Source: Cephalotus follicularis
Lineage: Eukaryota > Streptophyta > Magnoliopsida > Oxalidales > Cephalotaceae
Assembly: GCA_001972305.1 (NCBI GenBank)
Contig: BDDD01000533.1
Location: forward strand, 248,001-312,000
Reading direction: 5' to 3'
Length of the DNA: 64,000 nucleotides
This document shows, in pieces, positions 12,448 to 24,314 of the stretch (position 1 is its first letter; each line of letters starts with the position of its first letter). Both the position numbers and the translations under genes were made by a program. Below the pieces are notes generated by a model, which saw only the letters and a list, made by a program, of their open reading frames with translations, did not search any database and was not told where the DNA came from.

Positions 12448-15365
12448 AATTCAGCATAAAGTGAAAAAATATATATCAAAGCATATCAGTTACAAAAACT
12501 TTCCTAAATGCATGTCTTATACTGAGAGATGCAATATTGAATTAAATACATACATATATCCAAGGGATCCTGCAGAATCCACTTGCCAAACGGAATGACG
12601 TGTACGGCACTACACAATAAATTCCAATATTGAATCTAATCTAACAATAACTAGGATCGATCCATACGCCTCAGTTGGCCATATCCTATCACAAGATATT
12701 AAGAGACGTCGTAGACTAATCACACCGTTACGGAAGTGTCATGTCCCTGTGCCAGGCCCATGACATGCCTATGGTACGTCCATAGGTAGGAAACAAATAT
12801 ATTCTAAGTATTTTAAAAAATAATGATTTATCAAAAATCATTTCTAAATATTGGTCTACTCACAAAACCAATCCAAAACATATCATATCATAAAATTAGC
12901 ACACTTTCAAAATTGAAAATCATGCTCATAACAAAATCTATATCATAAAATTTAGCATACTTTCTTAGGTGAAAATCATGCTGAATTTGTAAAATCAGTA
13001 ATATTTAGCCTTACATCAAAAGTAATAAATCAGATTTTATCATATTGAAACATATTTGTCAAAACGAATAATCCGTGCAAAAAACACTTCTGAATTCATT
13101 TCAATAAAATCAGAGGATAAGACCCAAAGACGAAAATATCCGAACATTTTCAAAATCATAAATCAAGGAAAGAGAATCCGTGACGAAATTGGAATCATTT
13201 TCATAATAATCGAAAGAATAGACCAAAAATGAGATACCCGTACATTTTCACATTAAGGAACCAACTCATTTAATTTTCACAACGAAAGAGATATTCGTGC
13301 AGAATTTTGGTAAAAGGGTCATAACTCAAATTTATAAAGTCAGGAATATATTTAATTTCACAAATATTAGAGCTGGCTTTATTTTCAAACTTCGTAAAAA
13401 TAAAGGAACTTAAAAAATCCATACATATAAGTAAAACTGAATTTATCTCGATAAAATCGAAAAGAGTATAAAGGAGCAGAATTTCCGTACTTTAAAAGTA
13501 TAACTCGATTTATTCAAATAGAATTCACATTCTAATACTAAGAACGTATCAAGAGAGAAGATCCATACCTTATGTAATCACCCCAAAATTATCCTCAAGA
13601 GAAAATCAAATAAACCCTACGCAGCACTTCCGTCGATACAGTTATCTGAAAGATATAAAAAAAACAACAATTCAAATAAGAAATTAGAAATCCTTGCGAA
13701 AGCGTCAGCGCTTTATCTAGAACAAAGTCGAGAGACTTGAAACTTTCTAGCATAAGCGTCGACGTTTATCAGAACACAGGCGACGCTTAAACGTTTTAAA
13801 AAGAAACTCAAACTTTGACGACGGAGCATCAACTCTTTACAGAAACAAAGCAGGATTAAAACAATGCATTTGTGAGCAGACCATTCTAACACAGCACCCA
13901 TTAACACGGCATGCACAACACACACACCGGCTGCACATAGCAACACCACACATTGCTCACATTACATACACACATGCCTACACTTAACACAACACACACA
14001 GCACACATACACATACTACATGCAAAACACACACAGCACGCATCGCACACACATACATAACACATACTTTGCCTACACAACACACACACACCCACACGGC
14101 ACACACTGTCTACACAAGGCGCATTCACTTCACACACACCACATGCAAAACTCTCACACAAAGATTGCACACAACCGCACTGCACACACATACACAACAC
14201 ATACCCTGTTTTCACAACACATACACATAAGTAGGACGGACAACACATAGCCAAAAAATTTCCAGTGCTGAGCATGAACTAAGGTGATAGATTTGTGGCA
14301 ACAATGGAGTCAACACAACCAGCAACCCAACCAAAATAAACTGTCCTACATGACGCCAAAGGAAACAAGAAGGAATATGGAAAAACAGGGGCGAACACAA
14401 CAGATAAAAAAAGGGACAAGGAAGCACGATTATACTTAAACAGGGGGACGAAATAACCATACACATGTGACCAAGACCCATGCCAAGCACCAGGAAAACT
14501 AAAGAACCCATAACAAAGTGGTGTAGGGCTTACACAGAGAGAGGAGGATTAACACATGCATATTGATACAGTTATATCAAATAAACGGGTCACCACAGTG
14601 AAGCAAGAGATCAAACCTGATGTGATGTAGGACTGTGGGTTGCTGTGCAAGAAATCTTTCTCTGAGCTGTGCAACAATAGTGCATCTAAGAGAGAGACAG
14701 GGGATGTCCAACGGGAGAGAGAGACACCAAGAAAGGAGAAAAGAGAGATTAACTACCACTGAAAAAAAGTATCTTAAACCAAAACATAGAGAAACAAACC
14801 TGGGTGATGAAGGAGCTGAGGGAGAAAGCGCAAGAAATTTTTTGAGCTTCCTCAACAATGGCTGCAGGGCGTGAAACGAAGAAGAGAGATAGGAGAAAAA
14901 AGAAAGGTGGCAAGCTTAATAAGGCAAAACGCGTGAAAGAAAAAAAAAACAAAAAGAGAGAAAAGCATGAGAGAGATGAGGCGGGAGAGAGAGATTTTCG
15001 GCATAGAGGGCGCATAAGTGAGAGAATGGGAGAGAAACAAATTTAAGAGGGAGATATTAAGGGAGAGAGGGTGGCGGCATGAAGGGAAAACAAAATAGAA
15101 AAAAAGTTTTGCCTTTTCTTTTTAAATGCATAATTCGGCTTTTCTAAAAGAAAAGTGATAAATGGCTATAAAAAAATGTTTTCTTTAACCATTTACTAAA
15201 TATGTTCATTGGTCAAAGTCAGAATTAAATTAGTCCAACCAGAATAAACCAAAATTTTGGGTAATTCATACCTAAAACAAATTGGCAGCCCACAAAAATA
15301 AAATTAAAAAAGGTCCAAATAAGATAAAATAAAATAAATTTTATACTAAAAAACGGGATATTAAA
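11693..15365 (-). mobile_element. C LTR copy 2 (most complete)
   Basis: 3673 bp from TGTAACACCCC to GGATATTAAA, where the expected terminal CA is mutated to AA. It contains an AT microsatellite (12416-12444), GCGTCGACG motifs (13697-13830), a CA-rich stretch (13905-14235) and a GA-rich stretch (14690-15080) that is pyrimidine-rich in the sense direction. No coding region is credible. Confidence 0.88.
13905..14235. repeat. CA-rich low-complexity stretch in C LTR
   Basis: Irregular ACACAC runs mixed with short spacers such as 'catgcaaaac'. A paralogue lies at 43500-43830 in LTR copy 3. The Cys-rich minus frame through it is a by-product of TGTGTG composition. Confidence 0.85.
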
Positions 15366-15923
15366 TCTCCACCCCCCCTTAAAAGAAGATTTCGTCCCGA
15401 AATCTAAAACATCCCCCAACCTAAATTGAACAACTGAGAAGGCACCCCAAAATGCCAAATGAAAGACTCAGCTCCTACAGAAAGAGTTGACCCATAAACA
15501 TACAAAACAAACTCCAAACGGTTACCAAAAGCAAGAAAGACCGAAACAATACATGGAGCATCTACAATCCGATGAGTCGCAATCACATTGCATCCTTCAC
15601 TCCGCTGCTTAGCATCTCTACCATTTCTTCTTTTACCCTTAGGACGAGGATTCGGACAAACTTTAAATATATGATCCATCTGACCACACCTGAAACATGC
15701 TCCCATAGCCTTATAACATGTTTCAATAGGATGTCGTTTCCCACACGTCACACACTGTGCAACAGGAATAAAATTGGGCTCCCGTCGACCGATGCTCCAC
15801 CATGGCCCCTATCCTGATTCCCAAATTTTGATCTTGATATGCATCCCTAGTCCACTTCCTTCAACTTTTTTGTCTGGCCTCTTGAAAAACCAGCCTTTCC
15901 GTTTCAATATTTTTGGCCGTATT
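15366..15923 (-). pseudogene. gag: C internal region 2, 3' part (gag knuckles and protease-like piece)
   Basis: The readable frame (15404-15751) begins at the first knuckle, holds an intact second knuckle (C-x2-C-x4-H-x4-C), a basic linker, then a segment aligning with a Ty3 protease core: 'YGSTLSVGAESF' sits where the family has 'D-x-G-S/A-T-x-S'. The Asp position is Val in both C copies, so a protease would be dead. The frame ends just before the polypurine tract. The N-terminal part lies at 31573-31773, beyond inserted element B. Confidence 0.7.
15919..15923. repeat. Target duplication of element B, left copy (GTATT)
   Basis: GTATT precedes the B terminus TGTCACACCCC. The identical copy is at 31568-31572. 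C gag sequence runs through both sides. Confidence 0.95.
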
Positions 15924-16111
15924 TGTCACACCCCGCCTGTAACGCCCGGTATTTTCCTTATTGTAATCTTTTGTTTTAAGATGTAATCTTATGCTTGGAT
16001 TAATAAAAATATTGGAGATTTCAACCTCAAAGATGCTTGCAAACCCTCAATATTGTTTGGGAAAAGAAATGTGTGTGTTAAACTAGAAAACGGTGCAGTT
16101 TTCAGGTAAAC

Positions 16112-17432
16112 GCGTCGATGTCCTTGGAAAGACGTCGACGCCTATGGAACCGAGATGCACACGAATGCATGGACATGCACGTCGATGTAAGGTGAAGGCA
16201 TCGACACCTTCTTATGAAAGAGGAAAAGACATCGACGTCTAAGGAAAGACGTCGACGCCTTTGTAAAGAACATCTGTCACGTTATACACTAACAGAGTAA
16301 CATGCAATGGGTAATTTTTCAGGCATCATTCAGACGCCTTGACATGCATAATGCAACGTGTTGATCATGCTGATGTGTTTCCAGGCATGCTCCAAACGTG
16401 TCCTTGACATGGTGCATGCAAGAGGATATTGCATCTACACCTGCAACTTGCAGAAGGGAAGGAAAATGAGCCAAAACCAGAGAGTGAGAAGGGTGAGCAC
16501 GGGAATGTGTGGGTATCTGTGAAACAAGAGAAGAGGGGAGGGTTTCTGCCATAATAAAACACCTCTTCTTTCCTCTCTCTCTCTCAGCTAAAAAACAGTG
16601 AGAAATGGAAACAGTGAGTGTGAGAAAGAGAGAGACACCATTGTTGAGCTTGATTGGAGCTAGAGACTTGGAGCTCGTGGATAGCAGTTGCTGGAAGGAT
16701 CTTGGAGCTGCTGTGGCCAGAGTCTTGGAACGCAAAGAGGTGAACTTTCCAGTTCCTAACTTGGAACAACAAGGTAGGGGAAAGTGATAATCTTATACAT
16801 GCATTTTGGGTTTTAAGTTAGTGAATACCATGACTAATTGCATGATTATGGATGAATTGTGATTCTATACTTGTTATGATAACCACTGTGATGTACGGAG
16901 TGAACATGCATGTGCAAATTACATGAGTATTTGAACTGGTTTATGTAATGGATGATTTTGATAATGGCCTGCTGTGTTAAAACTATGGAGAGAACGTTCT
17001 GGGTTGGATAAACGTCGACGTCTACCTGAAGACGTCGATGTCTTCGTGTACGTATGAAAAAGACATCGATGTTTGAGTAAAAGCATCGATGCCTCTTCTG
17101 GGTAATCATAGAACTGTAATGTTTACTGCATATGGCGAATTAGCCACTTGGGATTACATGTTTGATTACGAATTGACGTTCTGGTTACATATCCTGATAA
17201 CCAGTAGCATTTCTTACGCCTTACAAGGTTGGGTTTCGCTTATATGAGGATTTAGGGGCTGGATTCTTCCCTCAAGAATCCAGACTCGTGAACTGATGTC
17301 TCATGGTATCATAATGACATCGATGTCTTTGGAAAGGCTTCAACGTCTTTGGTCCAAAATTTCCTGGGAATAACTGTACAAGAGGTGGACGCCTTAGGGT
17401 AAGGACATCGACGCCTAGGGATAAACATCGAC
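16112..17432. repeat. GACGTCGACGTC motif pairs in A LTR
   Basis: At least twelve degenerate copies, mostly in pairs with a 20-bp step (listed under the LTR). Cores are CGTCGA or CATCGA. Confidence 0.8.
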
Positions 17433-18239
17433 GTCTATCGCCCTGTTTGAAGGAATTTTGCTCGAATGGAACCCGCTCGATCCGAAACGATCCTAGGAAC
17501 GATCCTAGATGCATTCTGAGAATATGTTTGCATTATTACTGTCAATTGCATTATGGTTGATTTCTAAAAAGTGTTAATCATTTTCAAAATCTTGTATGAT
17601 TACTATAATCATTATTGTACGAAAATGTATATTTGTCAACATACGAATATATATATTTTTGAAATGACTGGGGAAAGTATTTTCCAAAGACGGAGAAATT
17701 TTTTAAAGGATTGGCTACACAATCAAATGTATTGTTTTAAGTTTTATAACTTATCATAACTTGTGAATGGAGTAATATATTTTAAACAAATATATTTGAT
17801 CAAGTTTATATTTTATTGCTTGACTTGTACTGTGCAATGCTTGTGCCTGTTGATTATTAGCCGCTGTGCTAATAACCTGTTGATTACTTAGCCACTGTGC
17901 TAGTAACCTGCTGTTGGTTTAGCCGTCGTGCTAAACAACATACGGAGGAGTTTCTCAAATCCGTTCGCAAATGGGGATGGGGTAAGAGTGCATGACATTG
18001 GGGCCAGGAGGTGGCGACGGTTATGACGACTGGTTTGTCTGGTTCCTTTTGGATCATTTTACTGCTTGGGTTGATATGGCCTTACGAGGTTATACCTGTA
18101 CAGTGAGCATGCATATATTTTTATATGTACATACTAAGATAAAATTACTATGAAAATTACATGTCATACTGCATCATAATGCATTCATTCATGATACTCA
18201 TTATCATATGACTCGAACTGTATTTATGAGTTTATTCAC

Positions 18240-18264
18240 TTAGCCGAGTGAGGACAAAGGCTAA
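18240..18264 (+). promoter_or_regulatory. Conserved LTR hairpin block (A 5' LTR)
   Basis: TTAGCC, 13 nt, GGCTAA, then CCCC. The copy in the 3' LTR remnant is at 21279-21303. Confidence 0.6.
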
Positions 18265-18660
18265 CCCCTACTGTAACAGATTGAAAGAGTGGATTTGAAA
18301 TGGAGCATGCAAGGAGACTTAAAGAGAAGATTGATTTGTTTCTCATATTTCTTATACTGAGTTAATGAACATTGATCATGTTAACTGGATTATTGTAACA
18401 TGGGTTATATTGTTATCTCGTACTGTATTTTCAAGCTCCGTTTTTGGGCGATCGACAATGATATTGGGTTTTATATAAACTCGGTGGGTATCACGTTGTA
18501 TGGGATGCGTGATACATGTTTTTAATTCGGCTTATTGCTGTTATTGCTTCCGCTACTGAAGGTTTTTGTTTATACGTTTTATCGCATGAGCTGAATTATG
18601 TTGTGTTGGTTGCCTTACCGTTTTAATGTTGACTCCTTGGGAAAACGGGGTGTGTCAACG

Positions 18661-18672
18661 TGGTATCAGAGC
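18661..18672 (+). other. Primer-binding site of A (tRNA-Met)
   Basis: TGGTATCAGAGC begins 3 nt after the LTR end. It is the standard complement to the 3' end of plant initiator tRNA-Met. Confidence 0.95.
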
Positions 18673-18769
18673 ATATTCCATATATGCTTAGCTAGGATAC
18701 TTTCCTTGGCAATCAATAAATTGTTTCCTAAAGTCGTGACTAACCGTCATTCTTCTTATAGGAAACAAT

Positions 18770-19408
18770 ATGGACAGAAGAGGAAGAGCTAAGGCTGTTG
18801 AGGGAAGTGCTCCTCAGGGAACAAATGATGGGAGAGATCCACTGGATCGAATGGCCGACTACTTTCAATAGCAGATGGTTGTGGATGCGGCCAACATAGA
18901 AGACCTGCGGCGATGGTACATAGATCGTGTAAATGACCATTTCCATCAACATGTGGTTGCTAATACAGCGCGCCTGGAAGAGATGCTGCAGCTGTGTTTT
19001 GAAACCCAGCAAGTTAAGCGGACTAGACCAGCTCTGTTAGAATGGCATGATGGTGACTCTTCAACCAAGTCATCAAGGAATAGTTCTCAACAAACAGCCG
19101 CTCAAAGGACTCCTAGTTCAGGGAGTAAGATGAAGTCGGGAAGTTGCTTCCATTGTGGGCGCAAGAGCCATCAACCAGAGGATTGCTGGTGGAAATATAA
19201 GTTATGCATGAAGTGTGGAGCCCCTAAACATTTACGAAAGGATTTCCCGATGAGACAAGGAACAACACCTACTGGACCTATGGGTAATATCGGTGAGGCA
19301 CCTGGACCTTCGCAGCAGGGAGGCAAGGGCACCATGGGAGGTAAGATTTTTGCTTTTACTTGCATCATACCTGATCATAATGCCTTTGATTGGTTGACTA
19401 TATTATAG
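18770..19408 (+). pseudogene. gag: A gag, internally deleted
   Basis: The ATG at 18770 opens a frame beginning 'MDRRGRAKAV' that reaches the conserved 'DRMADYFQ' and then hits TAG at 18869-18871. The same frame goes on to 19408. The capsid core (with the 'GEA..WW' signature seen in B and E) is missing, while the C-terminal part keeps a knuckle C-x2-C-x4-H-x4-C at about 19145 and a second one whose last Cys is Phe. After 19408 the frame is lost, and the protease and the RT N-terminus are absent. The start was chosen from the match to the starts of B (28902) and E (50639). Confidence 0.85.
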
Positions 19409-19619
19409 CCATAGTTAAAAGAATGTTAAGTTGGGCGTTGAGGATAACTAATGAGTAAGAGAATGATGGTTCTTAGTACCATGTTAAGGAATGGATATAC
19501 ACATGTGTAGGCTAGTATGGGACCACGCACATTCTTAGTGGAGTTTTAGGACCCGGGTAACGTAACCGAAGAATATGAATTGTATCACTTGGATAGTGAT
19601 TCATGGTAATGGGTCGAGG
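19409..19619 (+). other. A: degenerate stretch between gag and RT
   Basis: 211 bp without a readable frame. It should have held protease and the RT fingers, but I recognise no motif. It is probably deletion-scarred coding sequence. Confidence 0.5.
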
Positions 19620-21127
19620 GTGTTTTCCAAGCTCGATTTGAAATCGGATATCACCAGTTGAGGGTGAGGGAAGGAGATATTGAGAAGACTGCTTTCCAGA
19701 CAAGGTATGGTCACTACGAGTTCCTTGTGATGCCTTTTGGTGTTACCAACGCGGCGGCTGCGTTCATATCATTGATGAACGATATGTTTCGACCGTACCT
19801 GGATCAGTTTGTCATTGTGTTTATTGATGACGTACTAGTATACTCAAAGAGTGAGGAAGAGCATGCTGGCCACCTGAGGTTGGCTTTGCAGATTCTCCGA
19901 GAACAGCAGCTGTATGCCAAATTCAGTAAGTGTGAATTTTGGATTGACCGTGTGATCTTTCTTGGTCACATTGTATCTGGAGAAGGTTTGGCGGTGGACC
20001 CGTCGAAGACAGTGGTGGTATGAGATTGGCCACAGCCGAAGAACGTAATGGAGGTACGCAGTTTTCTCGGCTTGGCGGGATATTACAGGAGGTTCATCCA
20101 AAACTTTTCAAGGATAGCCAAGCCCTTGACTAGACTGACCCAGAACACCACCTTGTTTGTCTGGGATGAAGATTGTGAAGCTAGTTTCCGTGAACTGAAG
20201 GATCGGTTGGTTTCTGCTCCTATCTTGGCATTACCCGAGGGTAATGAGGGCTTTGCAGTGTATAGTGATGCATCGGGTAAGGGCTTGGGTTGTGTGTTGA
20301 TGCAACGAGGAAGAGTGATCGCTTATGCTTCGCGGAAGCTAAAGCCTTACGAAGAGAATTACCCGACTCATGATCTTGAACTGGCAGCTATTATCTTTGC
20401 TCTTTAGAAATGTAGACACTACTTGTATGGAACTCAGTTTGAGATCTTTACCGATCATAAGAGTTTGAGGTACCTGTTTTGTCAGGACACACTGAACATG
20501 AGACAGCGCAGGTGGGTAGAGTTCTTTAATGATTATGACTGCAGTATCCAATACCACCCGGGGAAAGCGAATGTAGTCGCTGATGCCTTGAGTCGCAAAG
20601 CTATGGTTGCCAGTACGATGGTGTCACAATGGAAGATGTTAGAAGACTTCCAAAAGTGGTCTCCATTCAATCAGTCACCGGGGATCTTCGTGGCCGACAT
20701 GCGGGTCCAGCCAGTGTTACTGGATCACATCAGGGATTCACAACCGCACGATCCGGAGTTGCAACAAATTCGGGAGAACTTGGGCTCGGAATCGGATTTT
20801 CGAGTGCATGCTGATGGTATTCTGAGATATCGACGACGTGTATGTCTTCCGAACGAACCAAGACTGAAGGATGAGTTACTCCGCGGGGCTCATAAATCCC
20901 TCTACAGTATTCATCCTGGTAGCACCAAGATGTACCAAGATATGAACAAGACATACTGGTGCCCGGGCATGAAGCGCGAAATCGCAGAATATGTCACGAA
21001 GTGTTTGACTTACCAGAGGGTCAAGGTCGAACACCAGAGACCGGCAAGACTGTTGCAGTCATTACCAGTGGCAGAGTGGAAATGGCAACACATCACGATG
21101 GACTTTGTTTCTGGATTTCCACTGACT
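19620..21127 (+). pseudogene. pol: A pol: RT, RNase H and start of integrase
   Basis: One frame (after a shift near 19650) from 'VFSKLDL' through the RT catalytic motif 'FIDD' (about 19827), the thumb '[12 protein letters not shown]', RNase H with '[13 protein letters not shown]' and 'DHKSLRYLF', the integrase zinc domain ('CLTYQR' where the family has CLTCQ, so a zinc Cys is lost) and the first catalytic Asp in 'ITMDFVSG'. In-frame stops lie at 20021-20023 (TGA) and 20405-20407 (TAG). The core of integrase and the chromodomain are deleted. The domains match B closely, so it is a Tekay-type pol. Confidence 0.92.
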
Positions 21128-21148
21128 AGACTGTTGCAGTCATTACCA
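21128..21148 (+). repeat. Templated filler at the A deletion junction
   Basis: 21 bp identical to 21047-21067, placed exactly between truncated pol and the truncated 3' LTR. This is described further in the findings. Confidence 0.8.
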
Positions 21149-21696
21149 TGCATATATTTTTATATGTACATACGGAGATAAAATTACTGTGAAAATCACA
21201 TGTCATACTGCATCATAATGCATTCATTCATGATACTCATTATCATATGACTCGAACTGTATTTATGAGTTTATTCACTTAGCCGAGTGAGGACAAAGGC
21301 TAACCCCTACTGTAACAGATTGACGGAGTGGATTTGACATGGAGCATGCAAGGACACTTAAATAGAAGATTGAGTTGTTTCTCATATTTCTAGTACTGAG
21401 TTAATGAACATTGATCATGTTAACTGCATTATTATAACATGGGTTATATTGTTATCTCCTACTGTATTTTCACGCTCCATTTTTGGGCGATCGACAATGA
21501 TGTTGAGTTTTATATAAACTCTGTGGGTATAACGTAGTATGGGATGCGTGATACATGTTTTTAATTCGGCTTATTACTGTTATTCCTTCCGCTACTGAAG
21601 GTTTTTGTTTATACGTTTTATCGCATGAGCTAAATTATGTTGTGTTGATTACCTTACCGCTTTAATGTTAACTCCTTGGGAAAACGGGGTGTGACA
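21147..21696 (+). mobile_element. A 3' LTR remnant (last 550 bp)
   Basis: Aligns without gaps with 18108-18657. The first 2170 bp of this LTR and the polypurine tract are gone. It ends TGTGACA and is followed by the target duplication CCGCC. Confidence 0.95.
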
Positions 21697-21701
21697 CCGC
21701 C

Positions 21702-24273
21702 CTTCGATTCCGTTACAGACAAAAGCATATATGGTTATATCAGAAATAAAACAATATTCCAGCATTCCATTCAACAAATCATATATAAGCGGAAGCATTC
21801 AATAAGCCAGAATATAAAATACAAGTCATCCACACGCAGCCCATACTACGTGCGGGCACAATCCAACAATATCCTTATACATAAGGAAAGTACAACTGTA
21901 ACATGGAGTGTGAACCGATCAATACAAATACAGTACATCATAAAAAAATAACAACCTTAAGATAGAAATAGTAACTCACCAAAAGATTCAGCAGCACCAT
22001 CCAACGTCTTCGCTTAATCTGAAATTGTAGGGGGTTAGTCGTTGTCCTCACTTGGCTAAGTAGGAAGATAATGCATGTTAAGGAATATATAAATGCAACA
22101 TGTATGACATTTTATATTGAAAATAACATTATTAAGTATTCCAATATATAAGCAACCATGCCAAGTGGCCATAGACAATACAATGCAAGAATAACGCACA
22201 AGGGTACAATCAATTCATACTATGGTTTGGGTGTCACATGTCGCTACCTCCTAGCACAAACTGCGCACCACCTATCTATCACCCTACACTCCGAAGATGA
22301 TAGATCAGGTAACATTTACTGTCGGCGTTAGCGGGCAGTTTAACAAATAAGATCTGCAAGGCAGATAAGTTTGGGTGATACCCTAGCCAAAGCCTGGCAC
22401 CTAGGATCCCCACCGTAGTCAGTGACCTCTGCCATCACTCGACTAACGGCATTGAGCATAGACAAACAATTCACTGAATTCAATAACAATATTACATATA
22501 TATATAATATGCAATATAGTAGTTGTTTTCTTTCAGAAACATATAACAATTCAATGATCATACATATCATTGGAGGAAAACGATATCAATATAATAGTGG
22601 TTCCCAGTTGGAGAACAAAATAGTAGGTACCTCTCATAGGAGGAGTAGCAAATCATTGGCAATAAGTTTCCATTTGAAACCATTAGTAAAAATCCATATT
22701 CGTGCTTATATCACTTAGTTGGTTTAATCATTGAAAATATGGAAACAATAGTATTTATGAACACTCACTAGTATATACTAATTAACAGTAGCATATACAT
22801 CAACAATAGTAAAAGACAGTAGCAATTCAAGGATTCAACAAGGTAGTTAGCATACCATAGTCATTCATGTGCAACTCGCACAAGGAGTGCATACTTGTTT
22901 AGTCTCTGAAATGTAATTGTATATAACGCCAGGATTGATTGTTCTAATCATCTGTATGGAGGCCAAATTAATTACATTTAAATTTAGGCCCAAACAGGAC
23001 CTATATCAGAATTTTAACCCAGGACAGTCGGCTGTTCTCAAGAACAGTCGGCTGTTTTGATTGAGTAGTCGGCTATTTTCTCTTAACAGTAGACTGGATA
23101 GATTGAGTAGTCGACTACCATGAAGAACAGTCGACTGCTTTGCCCAGAAAATGCAGGCAGTAGCAGGTTGTATAATTCAATGCCTAATATAAAACCAATC
23201 AGTGCATGCAATCAGGCAGAAAATAACCATACATGATATGCATACTCATATCTTCCAAAATATGTCATTACCCCTACCTTAACCGCTATCCTGAGATCAA
23301 TTGGGATTGATCTCTCTCTTTGAGTTTCCAAGGCCTTTTCACCAACCAATCTTCCAATCTCAGCAGAAATGATCTATACAATGCATGCTTGAAGAGTCAG
23401 TCATTAAACCAGTAGGTTTAACTAATTATCCAGCTACAATTGTTGTTCTAACAGTAGCTTATCAAGAGTTCATTAAGTCTCTCTTTCCCATTATTAAACA
23501 ACTTCTCCCCACTATTCAATTCTACTTCTAGTAATTACCATGCTTGCATGTTACAGAAGGTAGGTATAGAGGTGACTAGAACACATATACTTATTAACAA
23601 CCATAACAACATTAAGGGATTCGGATTAGTGACTTACCAGGAGATTCAAAGCTTCCCAAGTCTCTTTGAACACCCAATTCCTCCAATGCCACTCCTACAA
23701 TCCTCCAGCAAGCCTCTCCTCTATCCTCAGTGTTTTCTAGCACTCACACTCTATACTAACAGCTGATATAAAGCTTAGAAAAACTTAGGAATCGCCAGAC
23801 TACATTACTCAGCCTTCTCTCTCTCACATGCACCTCTCCTCACTTTTCTCTTCTGTTTTTGCAGGTTGCAGGTTTGCAAATCTTGCAGAAGGAATAGAGG
23901 GTATGCAAGGCACTCCCCTTGCATGTTATGGCAGGTGGTGACACGCATCCCTCATGCATGCCATGATCAGCACACTTGTCATCCTTGTCTCTGCGCATGC
24001 CGGATGCCTGTTATGTACAATTCCAGTCGACTGTCTTTAACAGGCAGTCGACTGTCACCCCACGCATCAGACAGTCGACTGTTACCCTGTGACAGTCGGC
24101 TGTTTGAGCGTATTTTAGGGTTCCTTATGTTTGTTTTACCAATTTGTATTTCAACCAACCCAATCATTCACTAATCATAATTTCTATGATAATTGGACTT
24201 ATAATATCAATTAAAACGTATACTTTATTTAAAATTGGAGCAATATACATTAATTGAAATTGCGGTTATTACA
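21702..24273 (-). mobile_element. B 3' LTR, main segment
   Basis: Continues the 14 bp at 15924-15937 after removal of A. A 20-21 bp AGTCG array lies at 23026, 23046, 23067, 23088, 23109 and 23129, with a second group at 24027-24110. The hairpin block at 22035-22059 has one mismatch. It ends GCGGTTATTACA. Confidence 0.95.
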
Positions 24274-24287
24274 TTCCCCCCTCCTTA
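24274..24287 (-). other. Polypurine tract of B
   Basis: On the minus strand TTAAGGAGGGGGGAA runs up to the LTR start TGTAATAACCGC. Confidence 0.9.
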
Positions 24288-24314
24288 AAGAAAATTCGTC
24301 CTCGAATTTAGCCC

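Larger units (their letters stand above)
15938..18657 (+). mobile_element. A 5' LTR
   Basis: 2720 bp, TGTAACGCCC to GGGGTGTGTCA. It holds GACGTCGACGTC-type motifs in pairs 20 bp apart (16113/16133, 16230/16250, 17013/17033, 17064/17084, 17318/17338, 17406/17426), the hairpin block at 18240-18264 and a purine-rich stretch at 16570-16640. Confidence 0.92.
15938..21696 (+). mobile_element. Ty3/gypsy element A (plus strand), deleted
   Basis: The innermost insertion. Target duplications CCGCC (15933-15937 and 21697-21701) lie within the B 3' LTR. It comprises a full 5' LTR, PBS, a shortened gag, and an RT-RNase H-integrase fragment that is cut within the integrase core and joined to the last 550 bp of the 3' LTR. 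The matching 550 bp of the two LTRs (18108-18657 and 21147-21696) differ at about 30 sites by eye count, near 5.5%. Confidence 0.95.

Noticed and set aside
13901-14275. Cys-rich minus-strand frames here and at 43434-43872
   Set aside because: Translation of TGTGTG-rich low-complexity DNA gives Cys and Val. No start context, no conserved frame between the two copies.
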